From positions 434,001 through 498,000 of the forward strand of contig NZ_AP025477.1 in NCBI RefSeq assembly GCF_024347415.1: a stretch of DNA of 64,000 bases, in the 5' to 3' direction. Source of the stretch: Vibrio crassostreae. GTDB lineage: Bacteria; Pseudomonadota; Gammaproteobacteria; Enterobacterales; Vibrionaceae. A program made the position numbers and the translations under genes. Below are positions 47,881-56,992 of the stretch, piece after piece (position 1 is the first letter of the stretch; every line of letters begins with the position of its first letter). The notes below the pieces were generated by a model. It was not told where the DNA came from, ran no database searches, and saw only the letters and a list, made by a program, of their open reading frames with translations.

Positions 47881-48597
47881 TTGTTAGACCCAACAATCAG
47901 TGAACAAATTGAGTGGCCATGTGAATTGCCGCAAGAATTGATCGATAGCTTAATCGAGATTGCTGTTTTCAAAACGAGTGTTCATAGCCTGGAAATTACC
48001 AAGAAATTCCAAAATATGCCTGGCGTTTTCTATATTCTGAGTGGTTCTGCAGGAATCTGTTTTTCTACTGAGAATATGAAAAGCATATCCGGTGGTGTGA
48101 TTGGAAGAGGAGATTGGCTAGGTGCTTTGTCTATTCATGCTGACTACAACCTCTTTGCTGTGGCAGAGGAGGTCGAGCCTATTACCATGGTACTGTTTCC
48201 TGCCAAGAAGGTGTTAGCGCTTGCCGAAGAGCAGTGCATGGTATTCAAATGGTTGTTGCATAGTGGGACCAAAGCACAATCTATTTGGATGCAAGCTTAC
48301 TTATCCTCGATTCATGAAAAAGAACAGAAAACCATTTACGTCTTGTTGGAGCTTGCTGCACGCCAAACCAATATAGCAGGTGCGACCGTGAGTATAAATA
48401 TCTCACAAACTCAATTGAGTACTATTACAGGGATCTCGAGACCCAGGTTGAATGAGGTGCTTAAAGGTATAGAGCAACAGGGCTTAGTGAAGATAGAGAG
48501 AGGGAAGGTGTTCATCACTGATGCTGAGGGTTTGTATGAGCGTATTTCACCAATGAATTTGATGATGCGCGATCCTGTCGCTGAGATTAAAGCGTGA
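47881..48597 (+). CDS. Crp/Fnr-family transcriptional regulator
   Basis: A 238-residue regulator with an N-terminal cyclic-nucleotide-like beta-roll and a C-terminal helix-turn-helix (ISQTQLSTITGISRPRLNEV, then LKGIEQQGLVKIERG). The N-terminal cysteine cluster of FNR is absent and the cAMP-binding signature is not clear, so the signal is unknown. The likely start is TTG at 47881, directed by a strong GGAGGAGG 9 bases earlier; no other start codon lies near. Confidence 0.85.
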   Translation: MLDPTISEQIEWPCELPQELIDSLIEIAVFKTSVHSLEITKKFQNMPGVFYILSGSAGICFSTENMKSISGGVIGRGDWLGALSIHADYNLFAVAEEVEPITMVLFPAKKVLALAEEQCMVFKWLLHSGTKAQSIWMQAYLSSIHEKEQKTIYVLLELAARQTNIAGATVSINISQTQLSTITGISRPRLNEVLKGIEQQGLVKIERGKVFITDAEGLYERISPMNLMMRDPVAEIKA

Positions 48598-48763
48598 ACC
48601 TCTAAAAGCACAGCTAACCTTTGGATGATTAGATTTTGAGTGATTAATCAATATCACACGAAAACATTATGCACAGTGTTCTTTTAGGAACATACACCAC
48701 AAGAGAATATCTATAACGTTCACTCTAGATTTATAAATTGAATTAGAGCGGAATAGAATTGTT

Positions 48764-48922
48764 ATGAAAATGGCTGTACTGGAATATAAAGTATTGGGAC
48801 TTGGTGACTGGATTAAAACAAGAATTTCTAGCCGTTGTGCATACTTACTGGCTGAAGAATATAAAGCGTTGGGATGGCCAACCAGAGTGGATGGCAAAGT
48901 GGTATCCACTGAGTCTGCTTAA
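48764..48922 (+). CDS. Small hypothetical protein (52 residues)
   Basis: A short frame reading MKMAVLEYKVLGLGDWIKTR and ending VDGKVVSTESA. The composition is protein-like, balanced and with conserved-looking aromatic and Gly positions. It ends just before a strong bidirectional terminator and stands between two genes with room for its own promoter. The ribosome site is weak. I do not recognise a family, so this is a probable small gene only. Confidence 0.6.
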   Translation: MKMAVLEYKVLGLGDWIKTRISSRCAYLLAEEYKALGWPTRVDGKVVSTESA

Positions 48923-48954
48923 TCTATACGAGCCTAAAGTACCTAGATGAAGAC

Positions 48955-48986
48955 AAAAAAGAAGCTGGCAGTGTGCCAGCTTCTTT
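48955..48986. terminator. Strong bidirectional terminator
   Basis: Thirteen perfect pairs (AAAGAAGCTGGCA at 48958-48970 with TGCCAGCTTCTTT at 48974-48986) with a 3-base loop. It has T runs in both directions and serves the 52-residue gene and the convergent DUF2057 gene. Confidence 0.92.
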
Positions 48987-49010
48987 CATTTTTAAATTAA
49001 GACAGTTGAG

Positions 49011-49676
49011 TTACTTGTTCACGTAGTCTTTGAATTTCTGCTTTGTTTCAGCATCTGCTTTTTCGTACCAGAAATACAACATCTCTTCAGCTGTATTTGC
49101 TGCATTTCCGTCAATCTTTGCTGGAAGCGTTACTGGCTGTACGACAGCTGCTGCTGCGCCCGCACTAGCACCTACTGTAAGTGCAGCGATGCCACCTTTC
49201 TGGTTGTATTCTTTCGCTTCTTGCGGGTACTTACGACCAATCTGCATGCCATCTTTGATAAGTTTGTCTTGCTTAACACTGATTGCATTTTGGTTTTCAT
49301 CAACCAGTTTCCAATCTAAGTTTTGAAGGCCTTTTTTCGCTTCGTTCGTGTTACGGAACTTAGGCATATCGAACGTCAATGCTGTGTCTGTCGCATCAAA
49401 AGTAGCAATAATCGTATCGCTATCGACAAACTCGCGGTCGTTACCTTGGCTGAAAGCAAGTTGATATTTGAAAACGATTTGGTTTACGCCGTCTGGCACG
49501 GTGATCGTTTTGCTTGAAGAGAAAAAGCCACCCTCAAGAGCAGGCTTAGCTTCGTTAACCGCTAAGACTTCGACTAAAGCATCTGCGCTAGAAGGAACTT
49601 CAATTGTTACGTCAGCGAACGCGTGTGGTGCTGCGATAATTGTGGAAAGCAGCGCGATGGATTTTAATGTTTTCAT
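49011..49676 (-). CDS. DUF2057 (YccT-like) exported protein
   Basis: A periplasmic protein of 221 residues with the signal peptide MKTLKSIALLSTIIAAPHAF. The following part (ADVTIEVPSSADALVEVLAV and GVNQIVFKYQLAF) is that of the UPF0319/DUF2057 family, whose function is unknown. I use the ATG at 49676 because it starts the signal peptide; an upstream in-frame ATG adds 20 residues without a leader. Confidence 0.85.
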   Translation of the reverse strand: MKTLKSIALLSTIIAAPHAFADVTIEVPSSADALVEVLAVNEAKPALEGGFFSSSKTITVPDGVNQIVFKYQLAFSQGNDREFVDSDTIIATFDATDTALTFDMPKFRNTNEAKKGLQNLDWKLVDENQNAISVKQDKLIKDGMQIGRKYPQEAKEYNQKGGIAALTVGASAGAAAAVVQPVTLPAKIDGNAANTAEEMLYFWYEKADAETKQKFKDYVNK

Positions 49677-49905
49677 AATCATACAGTTGTTTATGGGCAG
49701 TTGAATTACAATCGCATGGTAAGAACTCCAATTCAAGTCATGTCATAAGGATTTGAAAAAATTTGCGAAATCTTAACGCAACGGTCATATATTAAGGTTC
49801 ACATTGACTAGTGTGAGTTTTTATTTTTTGAAAAATGAGAGGGTAGGTTGGGTGTGAATTATACTAGTTGGCGGTTCGCGTCTTATGTTATTTGTATTGG
49901 ATACT

Positions 49906-49943
49906 AAAAAGCCGCGGTCACTGCATTCAGTCACCACGGCTTC
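49906..49943 (-). terminator. Terminator of the first Cys-type sulfatase gene
   Basis: An interrupted stem lies at 49909-49943. On the minus strand it pairs AAGCCG/CGGCTT, GGT/ACC and ACTG/CAGT around a 4-base loop, and is followed by five T. It lies about 30 bases after the sulfatase stop. Confidence 0.8.
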
Positions 49944-49970
49944 GGTATTACATGTTTAGTCTAGAGTGGC

Positions 49971-51533
49971 TTATTTAGCTTGCGCTGCTGCCGCTTCTAG
50001 TTGCTTAAGTTTACCTTGAAGCATGTAAGCATTCTGGTTGAAGTTACCAGGGTTCAACACTTGGCTTTGCTGCATAGGGTAGTCAGGTAGCGTGTTCATG
50101 AACTCTTGTACTTTGCCGCCTACAGGTACGAATAGCCACATGTTGTCTGCCATCCAACGTAGGTACATACCAGATTCGTGTGGTGCTTTTTCGAATGGGT
50201 CCGCACGTAGGTGAACGACTTGAGGCCAGTTTGGTTGGAAGCGCACGGCATCAACGATGTTACCATCCATAACAGCGAATGAAATCTTGAAGTCATTCCA
50301 ACGTACTGCGTTTAGCTCAGCGTTAGCAGAGAAGTAAAGCATGCTGTCACGAGGACCTTTCTCTTCTTTACCTTCGAAGAAAGGTAGGAAGTTGTAACCA
50401 TCTAGGTGTACACGCCAGTTTTTACCGTTGTAAGTAGCACCTTTATCAGAAGCAAGCTTCTCAACCACTTTATCATCACCAGCTGCTGCTAGTAGAGTCG
50501 GAATCCAGTCTTGGTGACTCATGATGTCGTTGATCTTAGTTCCCGGCTTGATTGTACCAGGCCAGCGAACTAGCTGAGGAACACGCATACCACCTTCGTA
50601 AGTTGTACCTTTCTCACCGTGGAAGTAAGTTGCACCACCATCAGGCCAAGATACTGTCTCTGCACCGTTATCGGTAGAGTAGATTACGATCGTGTTGTCT
50701 GCGATTTTAAGCTCATCAAGCTTGTCTAGAAGGATACCGACTTGGTCATCGTGCTCTAACATACCGTCAGCGTAGATGCTGATACCTGATGCGCCTTGGT
50801 ATTTCTCTTGTAGACGAGTCCAAACGTGCATACGTGTAGTGTTGTGCCAGATGAAGAATGGTTTGTCAGCTTTCACTGCTTTTTCCATGAACGCTAGAGA
50901 TTCTTCTAGGAACTCCTCATCCGCGTGCTCCATACGCTTACGCGTCATAGGGCCTGTATCTTCAATCTTACCGTCAGCAGTAGACTTGATTACACCTCGA
51001 GGGCCGAAGTTCTTACGGAACTCAGGGTCTTTAGGGTAGTAGTATGTCTCTGGCTCTTCTTCTGCATTCAGGTGGTATAGGTTACCGAAGAACTGGTCAA
51101 AACCGTGGTTCGTTGGAAGGTGTTTATCTTGGTCACCCATGTGGTTCTTACCGAACTGAGCAGTCATGTAGCCCTGTTCTTTAAGAAGGTCAGCGATAGT
51201 TGGAGCCCAATCTGGGATACCGTGATCAGAGCCTGGCATACCGATAGTTAATAGACCTGTACGGAAAGGTTCTTGACCCGTAAGGAATGCAGCACGACCA
51301 GCAGTACACGATTGCTGACCGTAGTGGTCGGTAAATAGTGCGCCTTCGTTAGCAATACGGTCGATGTTAGGTGTTTCATAACCCATCATACCGTTGTTGT
51401 ATGCACTGATGTTGAATACACCAATGTCATCACCCCAGATAGCAAGAATGTTTGGTTTTTCTGCTGCTGTTGCCGCTGAAGAAGCTGCTAATAAGCCAAC
51501 ACCTAATGCTAGTTTATTAATTTTAGTACCCAT
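49971..51533 (-). CDS. Exported sulfatase, Cys-type
   Basis: A 520-residue type I sulfatase with a signal peptide (to ATAAEKPN). The formylglycine site is C-T-A-G-R at residues 76-80 (Cys76), preceded by the metal-binding IWGDDIG. The FFGNLYHLNAEEEPE segment is shared with the other two sulfatases here. It hydrolyses sulfate esters once Cys76 is converted to formylglycine. The natural substrate (algal polysaccharide or a small aryl sulfate) cannot be read from sequence. It is divergent from the second Cys-type sulfatase gene. Confidence 0.9.
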   Translation of the reverse strand: MGTKINKLALGVGLLAASSAATAAEKPNILAIWGDDIGVFNISAYNNGMMGYETPNIDRIANEGALFTDHYGQQSCTAGRAAFLTGQEPFRTGLLTIGMPGSDHGIPDWAPTIADLLKEQGYMTAQFGKNHMGDQDKHLPTNHGFDQFFGNLYHLNAEEEPETYYYPKDPEFRKNFGPRGVIKSTADGKIEDTGPMTRKRMEHADEEFLEESLAFMEKAVKADKPFFIWHNTTRMHVWTRLQEKYQGASGISIYADGMLEHDDQVGILLDKLDELKIADNTIVIYSTDNGAETVSWPDGGATYFHGEKGTTYEGGMRVPQLVRWPGTIKPGTKINDIMSHQDWIPTLLAAAGDDKVVEKLASDKGATYNGKNWRVHLDGYNFLPFFEGKEEKGPRDSMLYFSANAELNAVRWNDFKISFAVMDGNIVDAVRFQPNWPQVVHLRADPFEKAPHESGMYLRWMADNMWLFVPVGGKVQEFMNTLPDYPMQQSQVLNPGNFNQNAYMLQGKLKQLEAAAAQAK

Positions 51534-51879
51534 AAGGACTCCGATTCACTTTAAAGATTAATGCGTTAGAGCAACACATCGTTGGGCAAACATTAATCTC
51601 TAAAATCGGTCGTGTCTTTTTATAGTGGTTATAACTAATTGTTATGGGGTTATTATAACCTTTTGATTTTTAGGGTTTTGGTTTGTTTTGCTCGATTTAC
51701 CCTCTAACGTCATGTGTGATCCTTATCATGTTTATATACGTAATTTCTATCGTGCAGTTGTACGTGTCGCCGTTCAGAAAAATGACAAATAGATTAATAG
51801 TTTAGCGAATCTCGCGATCGTTCAAAAAATGGACTATATGTTGTAGGGCAGGATGCAAATAATTAACGAAGAGGTTTCT
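51534..51879. other. Divergent promoter region of two sulfatase genes
   Basis: About 345 bases with no gene. It holds nested dyads at 51627-51660 and AT-rich stretches suitable for two promoters. I saw no obvious terminator. Confidence 0.5.
51627..51660. promoter_or_regulatory. Nested dyads between divergent sulfatase genes
   Basis: GGTTATAA (51627-51634) is inverted as TTATAACC (51653-51660). Within it, ATAAC (51631-51635) is inverted as GTTAT (51641-51645). The arrangement suits an operator shared by both sulfatase genes. No regulator is identified. Confidence 0.45.
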
Positions 51880-53427
51880 ATGACAGCGAAATATGGCGTC
51901 AAACGTCGATTAGCGATTTTGGGTACTGCGATGATGGCGGCTTCCACCACCACATTCGCGGCAGAAAAACCGAATATTCTCGTCATTTGGGGTGACGACA
52001 TTGGTCAATCTAATGTCAGTGCGTACACCTTTGGCTTAATGGGGTATCAAACTCCGAACATTGATAGCATCGCCAAAGAAGGCATGATGTTTACCGATTA
52101 CTACGCAGAGCAATCTTGTACCGCAGGTCGCTCTACGTTCATTACAGGTCAAAGTGTACTGAGAACAGGCTTAAGTAAAGTAGGCTTGCCAGGTGCAGAT
52201 ATTGGCCTTCAAGCAGAAGATGCAACCATTGCTGAACTGCTTAAACCTATGGGTTACATGACAGGTCAATTTGGTAAAAACCACCTTGGCGATAAAGATG
52301 AATTCCTTCCAACAGCGCACGGGTTTGACGAATTTTTTGGCAACCTTTATCACCTAAATGCTGAAGAAGAACCAGAAAATGAAGATTACCCAACCGACCC
52401 AGAGTTCCGTAAGAAGTTTGGTCCACGTGGTGTTATCAAATCATTTGCTGACGGCAAGATTGAAGATACGGGTCCATTAACACGTAAGCGTATGGAAACG
52501 GTTGATGAAGAAACGCTCGATGCCGCACTTGATTTCATGGATCGCGCAGTGAAAGCCGACAAGCCATTCTTTGTTTGGTGGAACGCAACACGTATGCACT
52601 TCAGAACGCACGTGAAAGCGGACAGTAAAGGTGTGACAGGCGTTGGTAACTACGCTGATGGTATGGTTGAACACGATCGCCACGTTGGACAGTTACTAAA
52701 ACAAGTTGACGAGTTGGGTATCAAAGACAACACGATTGTTTTCTACTCAACGGATAATGGTCCACACATGAACTCTTGGCCTGATGCGGGTACAACGCCG
52801 TTCCGTGGTGAAAAAAACACCAACTGGGAAGGCGCATACCGTGTACCAGCAATGGTTCGTTGGCCTGGTAAGATTGAACCGGGCAGCGTTTCAAACGAAA
52901 TTATGCACCACATGGACTGGATGCCAACCTTCGTTGCAGCCGCTGGTGATGATCAAATCAAAGAGAAACTGCTGAAAGGTCATACTGCGGGTGACAAAAC
53001 GTTTAAGGTTCACCTAGATGGTTATAACTTCCTTCCTTACTTAACCGGTGAAGAGGAGAAAGGGCGTCGTCATGAGGTCTTCTACTTTACCGATGATGGT
53101 GATTTAGCAGCGCTTCGTTACAACCAATGGAAAGCGGTGTTCATGGAGCAGCGTGCAACGGGTACCATGCAGATTTGGTCAGAACCGTTCGTGACGTTAC
53201 GTCTTCCTAAGCTGTTTAACCTGCGTATGGACCCATACGAAAACGCAGATATTACATCGAACACATACTACGACTGGTTGTTAGACCATGCTTATATGTT
53301 TGTTCCTGCTCAAGCGTATGTAGGCAAATTCTTAGAAACATTTGCTGAATACCCGCCACGCCAAAAAGCAGCAAGCTTTAGCTTGGATCAGGTTATGGAA
53401 AAACTCCAAGAGAACCATAACAAGTAA
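51880..53427 (+). CDS. Exported sulfatase, Cys-type
   Basis: A type I sulfatase of 515 residues from the ATG at 51880, which follows AGAGG and starts a good signal peptide (to TTFAAEKPN). An upstream in-frame ATG at 51853 adds nine residues and has poor spacing. The formylglycine motif is EQSCTAGRSTF, and IWGDDIG, FGKNHLGD and STDNGPH are conserved metal or active-site segments. It is a paralogue of the other two sulfatases of the locus. Its substrate is unknown. Confidence 0.9.
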   Translation: MTAKYGVKRRLAILGTAMMAASTTTFAAEKPNILVIWGDDIGQSNVSAYTFGLMGYQTPNIDSIAKEGMMFTDYYAEQSCTAGRSTFITGQSVLRTGLSKVGLPGADIGLQAEDATIAELLKPMGYMTGQFGKNHLGDKDEFLPTAHGFDEFFGNLYHLNAEEEPENEDYPTDPEFRKKFGPRGVIKSFADGKIEDTGPLTRKRMETVDEETLDAALDFMDRAVKADKPFFVWWNATRMHFRTHVKADSKGVTGVGNYADGMVEHDRHVGQLLKQVDELGIKDNTIVFYSTDNGPHMNSWPDAGTTPFRGEKNTNWEGAYRVPAMVRWPGKIEPGSVSNEIMHHMDWMPTFVAAAGDDQIKEKLLKGHTAGDKTFKVHLDGYNFLPYLTGEEEKGRRHEVFYFTDDGDLAALRYNQWKAVFMEQRATGTMQIWSEPFVTLRLPKLFNLRMDPYENADITSNTYYDWLLDHAYMFVPAQAYVGKFLETFAEYPPRQKAASFSLDQVMEKLQENHNK

Positions 53428-53455
53428 GCTTTGGTTTATTGAAACTGCTAACACG

Positions 53456-53483
53456 AAAGAGCTCTTACGAGCTCTTTTTTTTA
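53456..53483 (+). terminator. Rho-independent terminator after the second sulfatase gene
   Basis: AAAGAGCTC (53456-53464) pairs perfectly with GAGCTCTTT (53469-53477) around TTAC and is followed by more T. Confidence 0.93.
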
Positions 53484-53619
53484 TGCGCATATCGATGAGT
53501 AAATACCAGTCGTGAATATGAGTCACAACAATCAAGCTCACTGCCACTAAATAATTGTAATTTCATTGTTTTTACGTCTACCTTATTAAGCATAAGGATG
53601 TATAAAAACAAGGAATGTT

Positions 53620-56007
53620 ATGTCTGCATGGTTGTGCTCACTAGTGAACGGATTGAAACACCAGCGAGTTGCAGTATTATCCGCAATGTTGTCTTTACTT
53701 ATGTTGTTGATGTTCAGTGTCAATGCGCATGCCAATGAACAAGTGTCGTCAGTTGGCTCAGACACTATAATCGCAGGATCAAAAGCTCCACATGCTAGCT
53801 CTCAAGCTAAATATGTCGGCTCTGAAGCTTGTGTTGATTGTCACAGCGCAGAAGTGGAAGCGTGGCAAGGCTCTCATCATGATATGGCGATGAAGCACGC
53901 CGACGATGAATCTGTGTTGGGTAACTTCGACGATCAAACCGTGACTCATAAAGGAAAGCCCAACCGTTTTTTTCGCAAGGGTGATGAGTTTTGGGTCAAC
54001 ATCGAAGGGCCAGACGGCCAATTCAAAGATTACAAAATCAGCTATACCTTTGCCTTTGAACCTCTACAACAATACATGGTTGAGTTTGAAGACGGTCGCG
54101 TACAGTTGATTCCTTTCGCTTGGGATTCTCGCACTGAGGACGAAGGCGGCCAACGCTGGTTTCATCTCTATCCAGATACCACCAATACCGATGAGTTCTA
54201 CTGGACTAACAGTGGTCAGAACTGGAACTTCATGTGTGCAGACTGCCACTCAACAAACCTAGAAAAGAACTACGACAGCGCAAGTAATACCTACAACACC
54301 ACTTGGTCTGAAATTAATGTCGGTTGTGAAGCCTGTCATGGCCCTGCGAGCGCACACGTTGAACAAGCCAAGCTAGCTAGAGCTAACGGTGGAAAGGAGG
54401 ATTCAGTCTCGGCGCATTACGGCTTTGACCGTGATTTGTCGAAGTCTGTGAAAGAGTGGATCTATCAAGAGGGTAATTCAACCCTCCAACCAAAAGACAT
54501 CATTCATACCAATCAAGTTCAAACCTGTGCTCAGTGCCACAGCCGACGCACTCAGTTGAATGAAACGGGTGATCACGTAAACGGTTCATTTTTTGATAAG
54601 TATCGTCTGAGCTTGATTACCCCTGAGCTTTACCACAACGATGGTCAAATCTACGATGAAGATTACGTCTACGGGTCTTTCTTACAATCAGTGATGGCAG
54701 AGAAAGGAGTCACTTGTACTAACTGTCATGACCCTCATACTGCTGAACTGAAAATTGCCGAAGAAGCCGTGTGTAGCCAATGTCACATTGCCTCTGAATA
54801 CACACCTGAAAAGCACACATTCCATGAAGCCAATACCGAAGCGTCACAATGTACCACTTGTCACATGCCAGAAACGACGTACATGGAAGTTGACCCTAGG
54901 CGTGACCATAGCTGGCATATCCCACGTCCGGATATTAGCCAACACATTAAAACACCGAACGTGTGTACCAGCTGTCATGAAGACCAAACTGATCAATGGG
55001 CCGATCAGCAAATTGGCAAGTGGTTCCCAGATTCTAAGTATCGTAACCAACAACACTTTGCCGTTGCCTTTTATGCGGATTCAATAGGGCACAGAGGCGC
55101 AGAAGATGCATTGGCGTATTCAGCTCAGGATTCAAGCTTAAGCAATATCATTCGTGCTTCGAGCTTAGAACGTTTGGGTGGCAACACGGGCAAGAATACG
55201 CTCATCTCATTGGCAAGAGCAGTGAAACACGATGATGAAATGATCCGCCTGGGTGTGGTGCAAGGCTCGTCTGGCTTCCCATTCACTGATCGCTGGCAGA
55301 TCCTAGAACCACTATTGAAGGACCCTGTATTGTCGATTCGTTCCGAAACCGCAAGCGCGCTAGTACGTTACTGGGGAGAAATGAATCCTCTACAGAAAGA
55401 CCAAATCAAGCCTGCATTAGAAGAGTACATAGAGATACAACAATTCAATGCAGACAGAGGGTTTGGCCGCACGAACTTAGGTAACGTTTACCGAGATTTA
55501 GGCCAGCACGACAAAGCGATTGAGTTTTATCAAGGTGCTATCGAAATTGAGCCTTACTTCGAAAACAGCTATGCCAACTTGGCTGATTTGTATCGTGCAC
55601 TGGGCGACGAGCCAAAAGCGTTATCAACATTGAAACAAGGCATTCAAGCGCAACCGAAATCGAGTGTGTTGCCATACAGCGCAGGGTTATCAATGCTGCG
55701 AGTGAAAGACTACAAACAGGCAACCAACTATCTAAAACAAGCGGCAGAAACCGCACAAACCGACCCGCAGTATTGGTATGTGTACGGTTTGGCTTTAGAG
55801 AAGTCGGATGTACTTGCGGCAAGTAAGTCATTGCACAAGGCTTACCAATTCAGCCGCAACCCACAACACCTGTATGCACAGTGTGAAATCTTAGCGCGAA
55901 ATTACCAACAACCCGGTGTACCTAAAGCGTTTGAACAATGTGTTTCTTCATTGAGTAAAGTAGCGCCACCGGAGGCAATAGCGCAATTAAAAGCCTCTAT
56001 AAATTGA
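53620..56007 (+). CDS. Octahaem cytochrome c with C-terminal TPR repeats
   Basis: A 795-residue exported protein. A membrane leader at about residues 17-40 ends near NAHANEQ. Eight CXXCH motifs follow (CVDCH, CADCH, CEACH, CAQCH, CTNCH, CSQCH, CTTCH, CTSCH) in the first 460 or so residues, in a layout like the multihaem cytochrome c554/NrfA-related group. A helical HEAT-like stretch and then TPR repeats (ANLADLYRALGDEPKALSTL) fill the rest. It probably performs or relays redox chemistry in the periplasm while the repeats bind a partner. The electron acceptor is unknown. Its 3' end overlaps the convergent LysR gene by 11 bases. Confidence 0.88.
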   Translation: MSAWLCSLVNGLKHQRVAVLSAMLSLLMLLMFSVNAHANEQVSSVGSDTIIAGSKAPHASSQAKYVGSEACVDCHSAEVEAWQGSHHDMAMKHADDESVLGNFDDQTVTHKGKPNRFFRKGDEFWVNIEGPDGQFKDYKISYTFAFEPLQQYMVEFEDGRVQLIPFAWDSRTEDEGGQRWFHLYPDTTNTDEFYWTNSGQNWNFMCADCHSTNLEKNYDSASNTYNTTWSEINVGCEACHGPASAHVEQAKLARANGGKEDSVSAHYGFDRDLSKSVKEWIYQEGNSTLQPKDIIHTNQVQTCAQCHSRRTQLNETGDHVNGSFFDKYRLSLITPELYHNDGQIYDEDYVYGSFLQSVMAEKGVTCTNCHDPHTAELKIAEEAVCSQCHIASEYTPEKHTFHEANTEASQCTTCHMPETTYMEVDPRRDHSWHIPRPDISQHIKTPNVCTSCHEDQTDQWADQQIGKWFPDSKYRNQQHFAVAFYADSIGHRGAEDALAYSAQDSSLSNIIRASSLERLGGNTGKNTLISLARAVKHDDEMIRLGVVQGSSGFPFTDRWQILEPLLKDPVLSIRSETASALVRYWGEMNPLQKDQIKPALEEYIEIQQFNADRGFGRTNLGNVYRDLGQHDKAIEFYQGAIEIEPYFENSYANLADLYRALGDEPKALSTLKQGIQAQPKSSVLPYSAGLSMLRVKDYKQATNYLKQAAETAQTDPQYWYVYGLALEKSDVLAASKSLHKAYQFSRNPQHLYAQCEILARNYQQPGVPKAFEQCVSSLSKVAPPEAIAQLKASIN

Positions 56008-56854
56008 TAGGCGTAGCGTGAGCAAATTCAAGTTGATTCTTGATTTGCTCTCGTAATTGCTGGTGGGCTGGATTTTTCTCATCTCGCTTATGATAAACAA
56101 ACTTATACGGGATACGATCAACAGCAACAGGGCACTCAAGAACTTGTAACTTGAGTGTCTTACTCCACTTCATCGCAAACGAGCGAGCCACCACCCCTAA
56201 ACAATCCCTTTGCGCTACATACATTGCCATTCCAGCAAGAGAAGAGGTAACGAGCTCTACATGCCGTTCTTGTAATGGTTCTTTTGCCAGTTGCTCGAAA
56301 CCTGTGGTGTTATTCCATTTACCTGAAAAGATACAGTGACTCTCTTTGTAAAACTCATCTTTATTCAACGAACCTTGGATTCGAGGATGGTCTTGGCGAC
56401 AAATGATCATAGCAGGTTCGTCGTATGCATCTTCGATAACAAATGATGAATCTTTAGTAATGATGGTATCAATAATCAGGTCCATTTTTTGTTGGCGAAT
56501 TTGCTCAAAAAGCACATATTTTTCTGGTGGTGATTCATGAAATGTTACGTTGCTTATGGGACTCAAGCTATGAAGCAAAGTCTCTGAACAGCCGACCTGA
56601 AAGGAGGTACGTTCACTGATTGCGTTATCGACAATGCTTACGGCTTGGCGAAATTGAGGTATTAACTGGTACGCCGTTGAAGTTGGCTGAATTCCGCGTC
56701 CTTTTTTGATGAATAGCTGTTTTCCTACCACTTGTTCTAACCGTTTTATCGAGGCGCTGACAGCGGGTTGCGTCAGACCTAAATAATTGGCTGCTTTGGT
56801 GTAAGAGTGGTATTCCGCGACGACTAGAAATGTCTGAATTAGATTTAGATCCAT
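55997..56854 (-). CDS. LysR-family regulator beside the Ser-type sulfatase
   Basis: A 285-residue LysR-type regulator with the helix-turn-helix in MDLNLIQTFLVVAEYHSYTK and AANYLGLTQPAVSASIKRLE. It is divergent from the Ser-type sulfatase gene. A perfect T-N11-A palindrome lies 10 bases before its start. It probably controls the sulfatase and itself. The inducer is unknown. Confidence 0.9.
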   Translation of the reverse strand: MDLNLIQTFLVVAEYHSYTKAANYLGLTQPAVSASIKRLEQVVGKQLFIKKGRGIQPTSTAYQLIPQFRQAVSIVDNAISERTSFQVGCSETLLHSLSPISNVTFHESPPEKYVLFEQIRQQKMDLIIDTIITKDSSFVIEDAYDEPAMIICRQDHPRIQGSLNKDEFYKESHCIFSGKWNNTTGFEQLAKEPLQERHVELVTSSLAGMAMYVAQRDCLGVVARSFAMKWSKTLKLQVLECPVAVDRIPYKFVYHKRDEKNPAHQQLREQIKNQLEFAHATPINL

Positions 56855-56864
56855 TCTTCAACTC

Positions 56865-56879
56865 ATAAATTAAATTTAT
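56865..56879. promoter_or_regulatory. Perfect LysR box (T-N11-A palindrome)
   Basis: ATAAATTAAATTTAT is a perfect 15-base palindrome with the T-N11-A core of LysR operators. It lies between the LysR start (56854) and the sulfatase gene. Confidence 0.65.
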
Positions 56880-56992
56880 ACTTCAATGTATTTTAACTCT
56901 ATTTATCCGTTTTTTAGCAAGGTTTATCGTAATTGAGTCTTGGTATTCTGACCCAAACCGAACTTTAGCCCTACGTTTTTATGGAGCCTATA

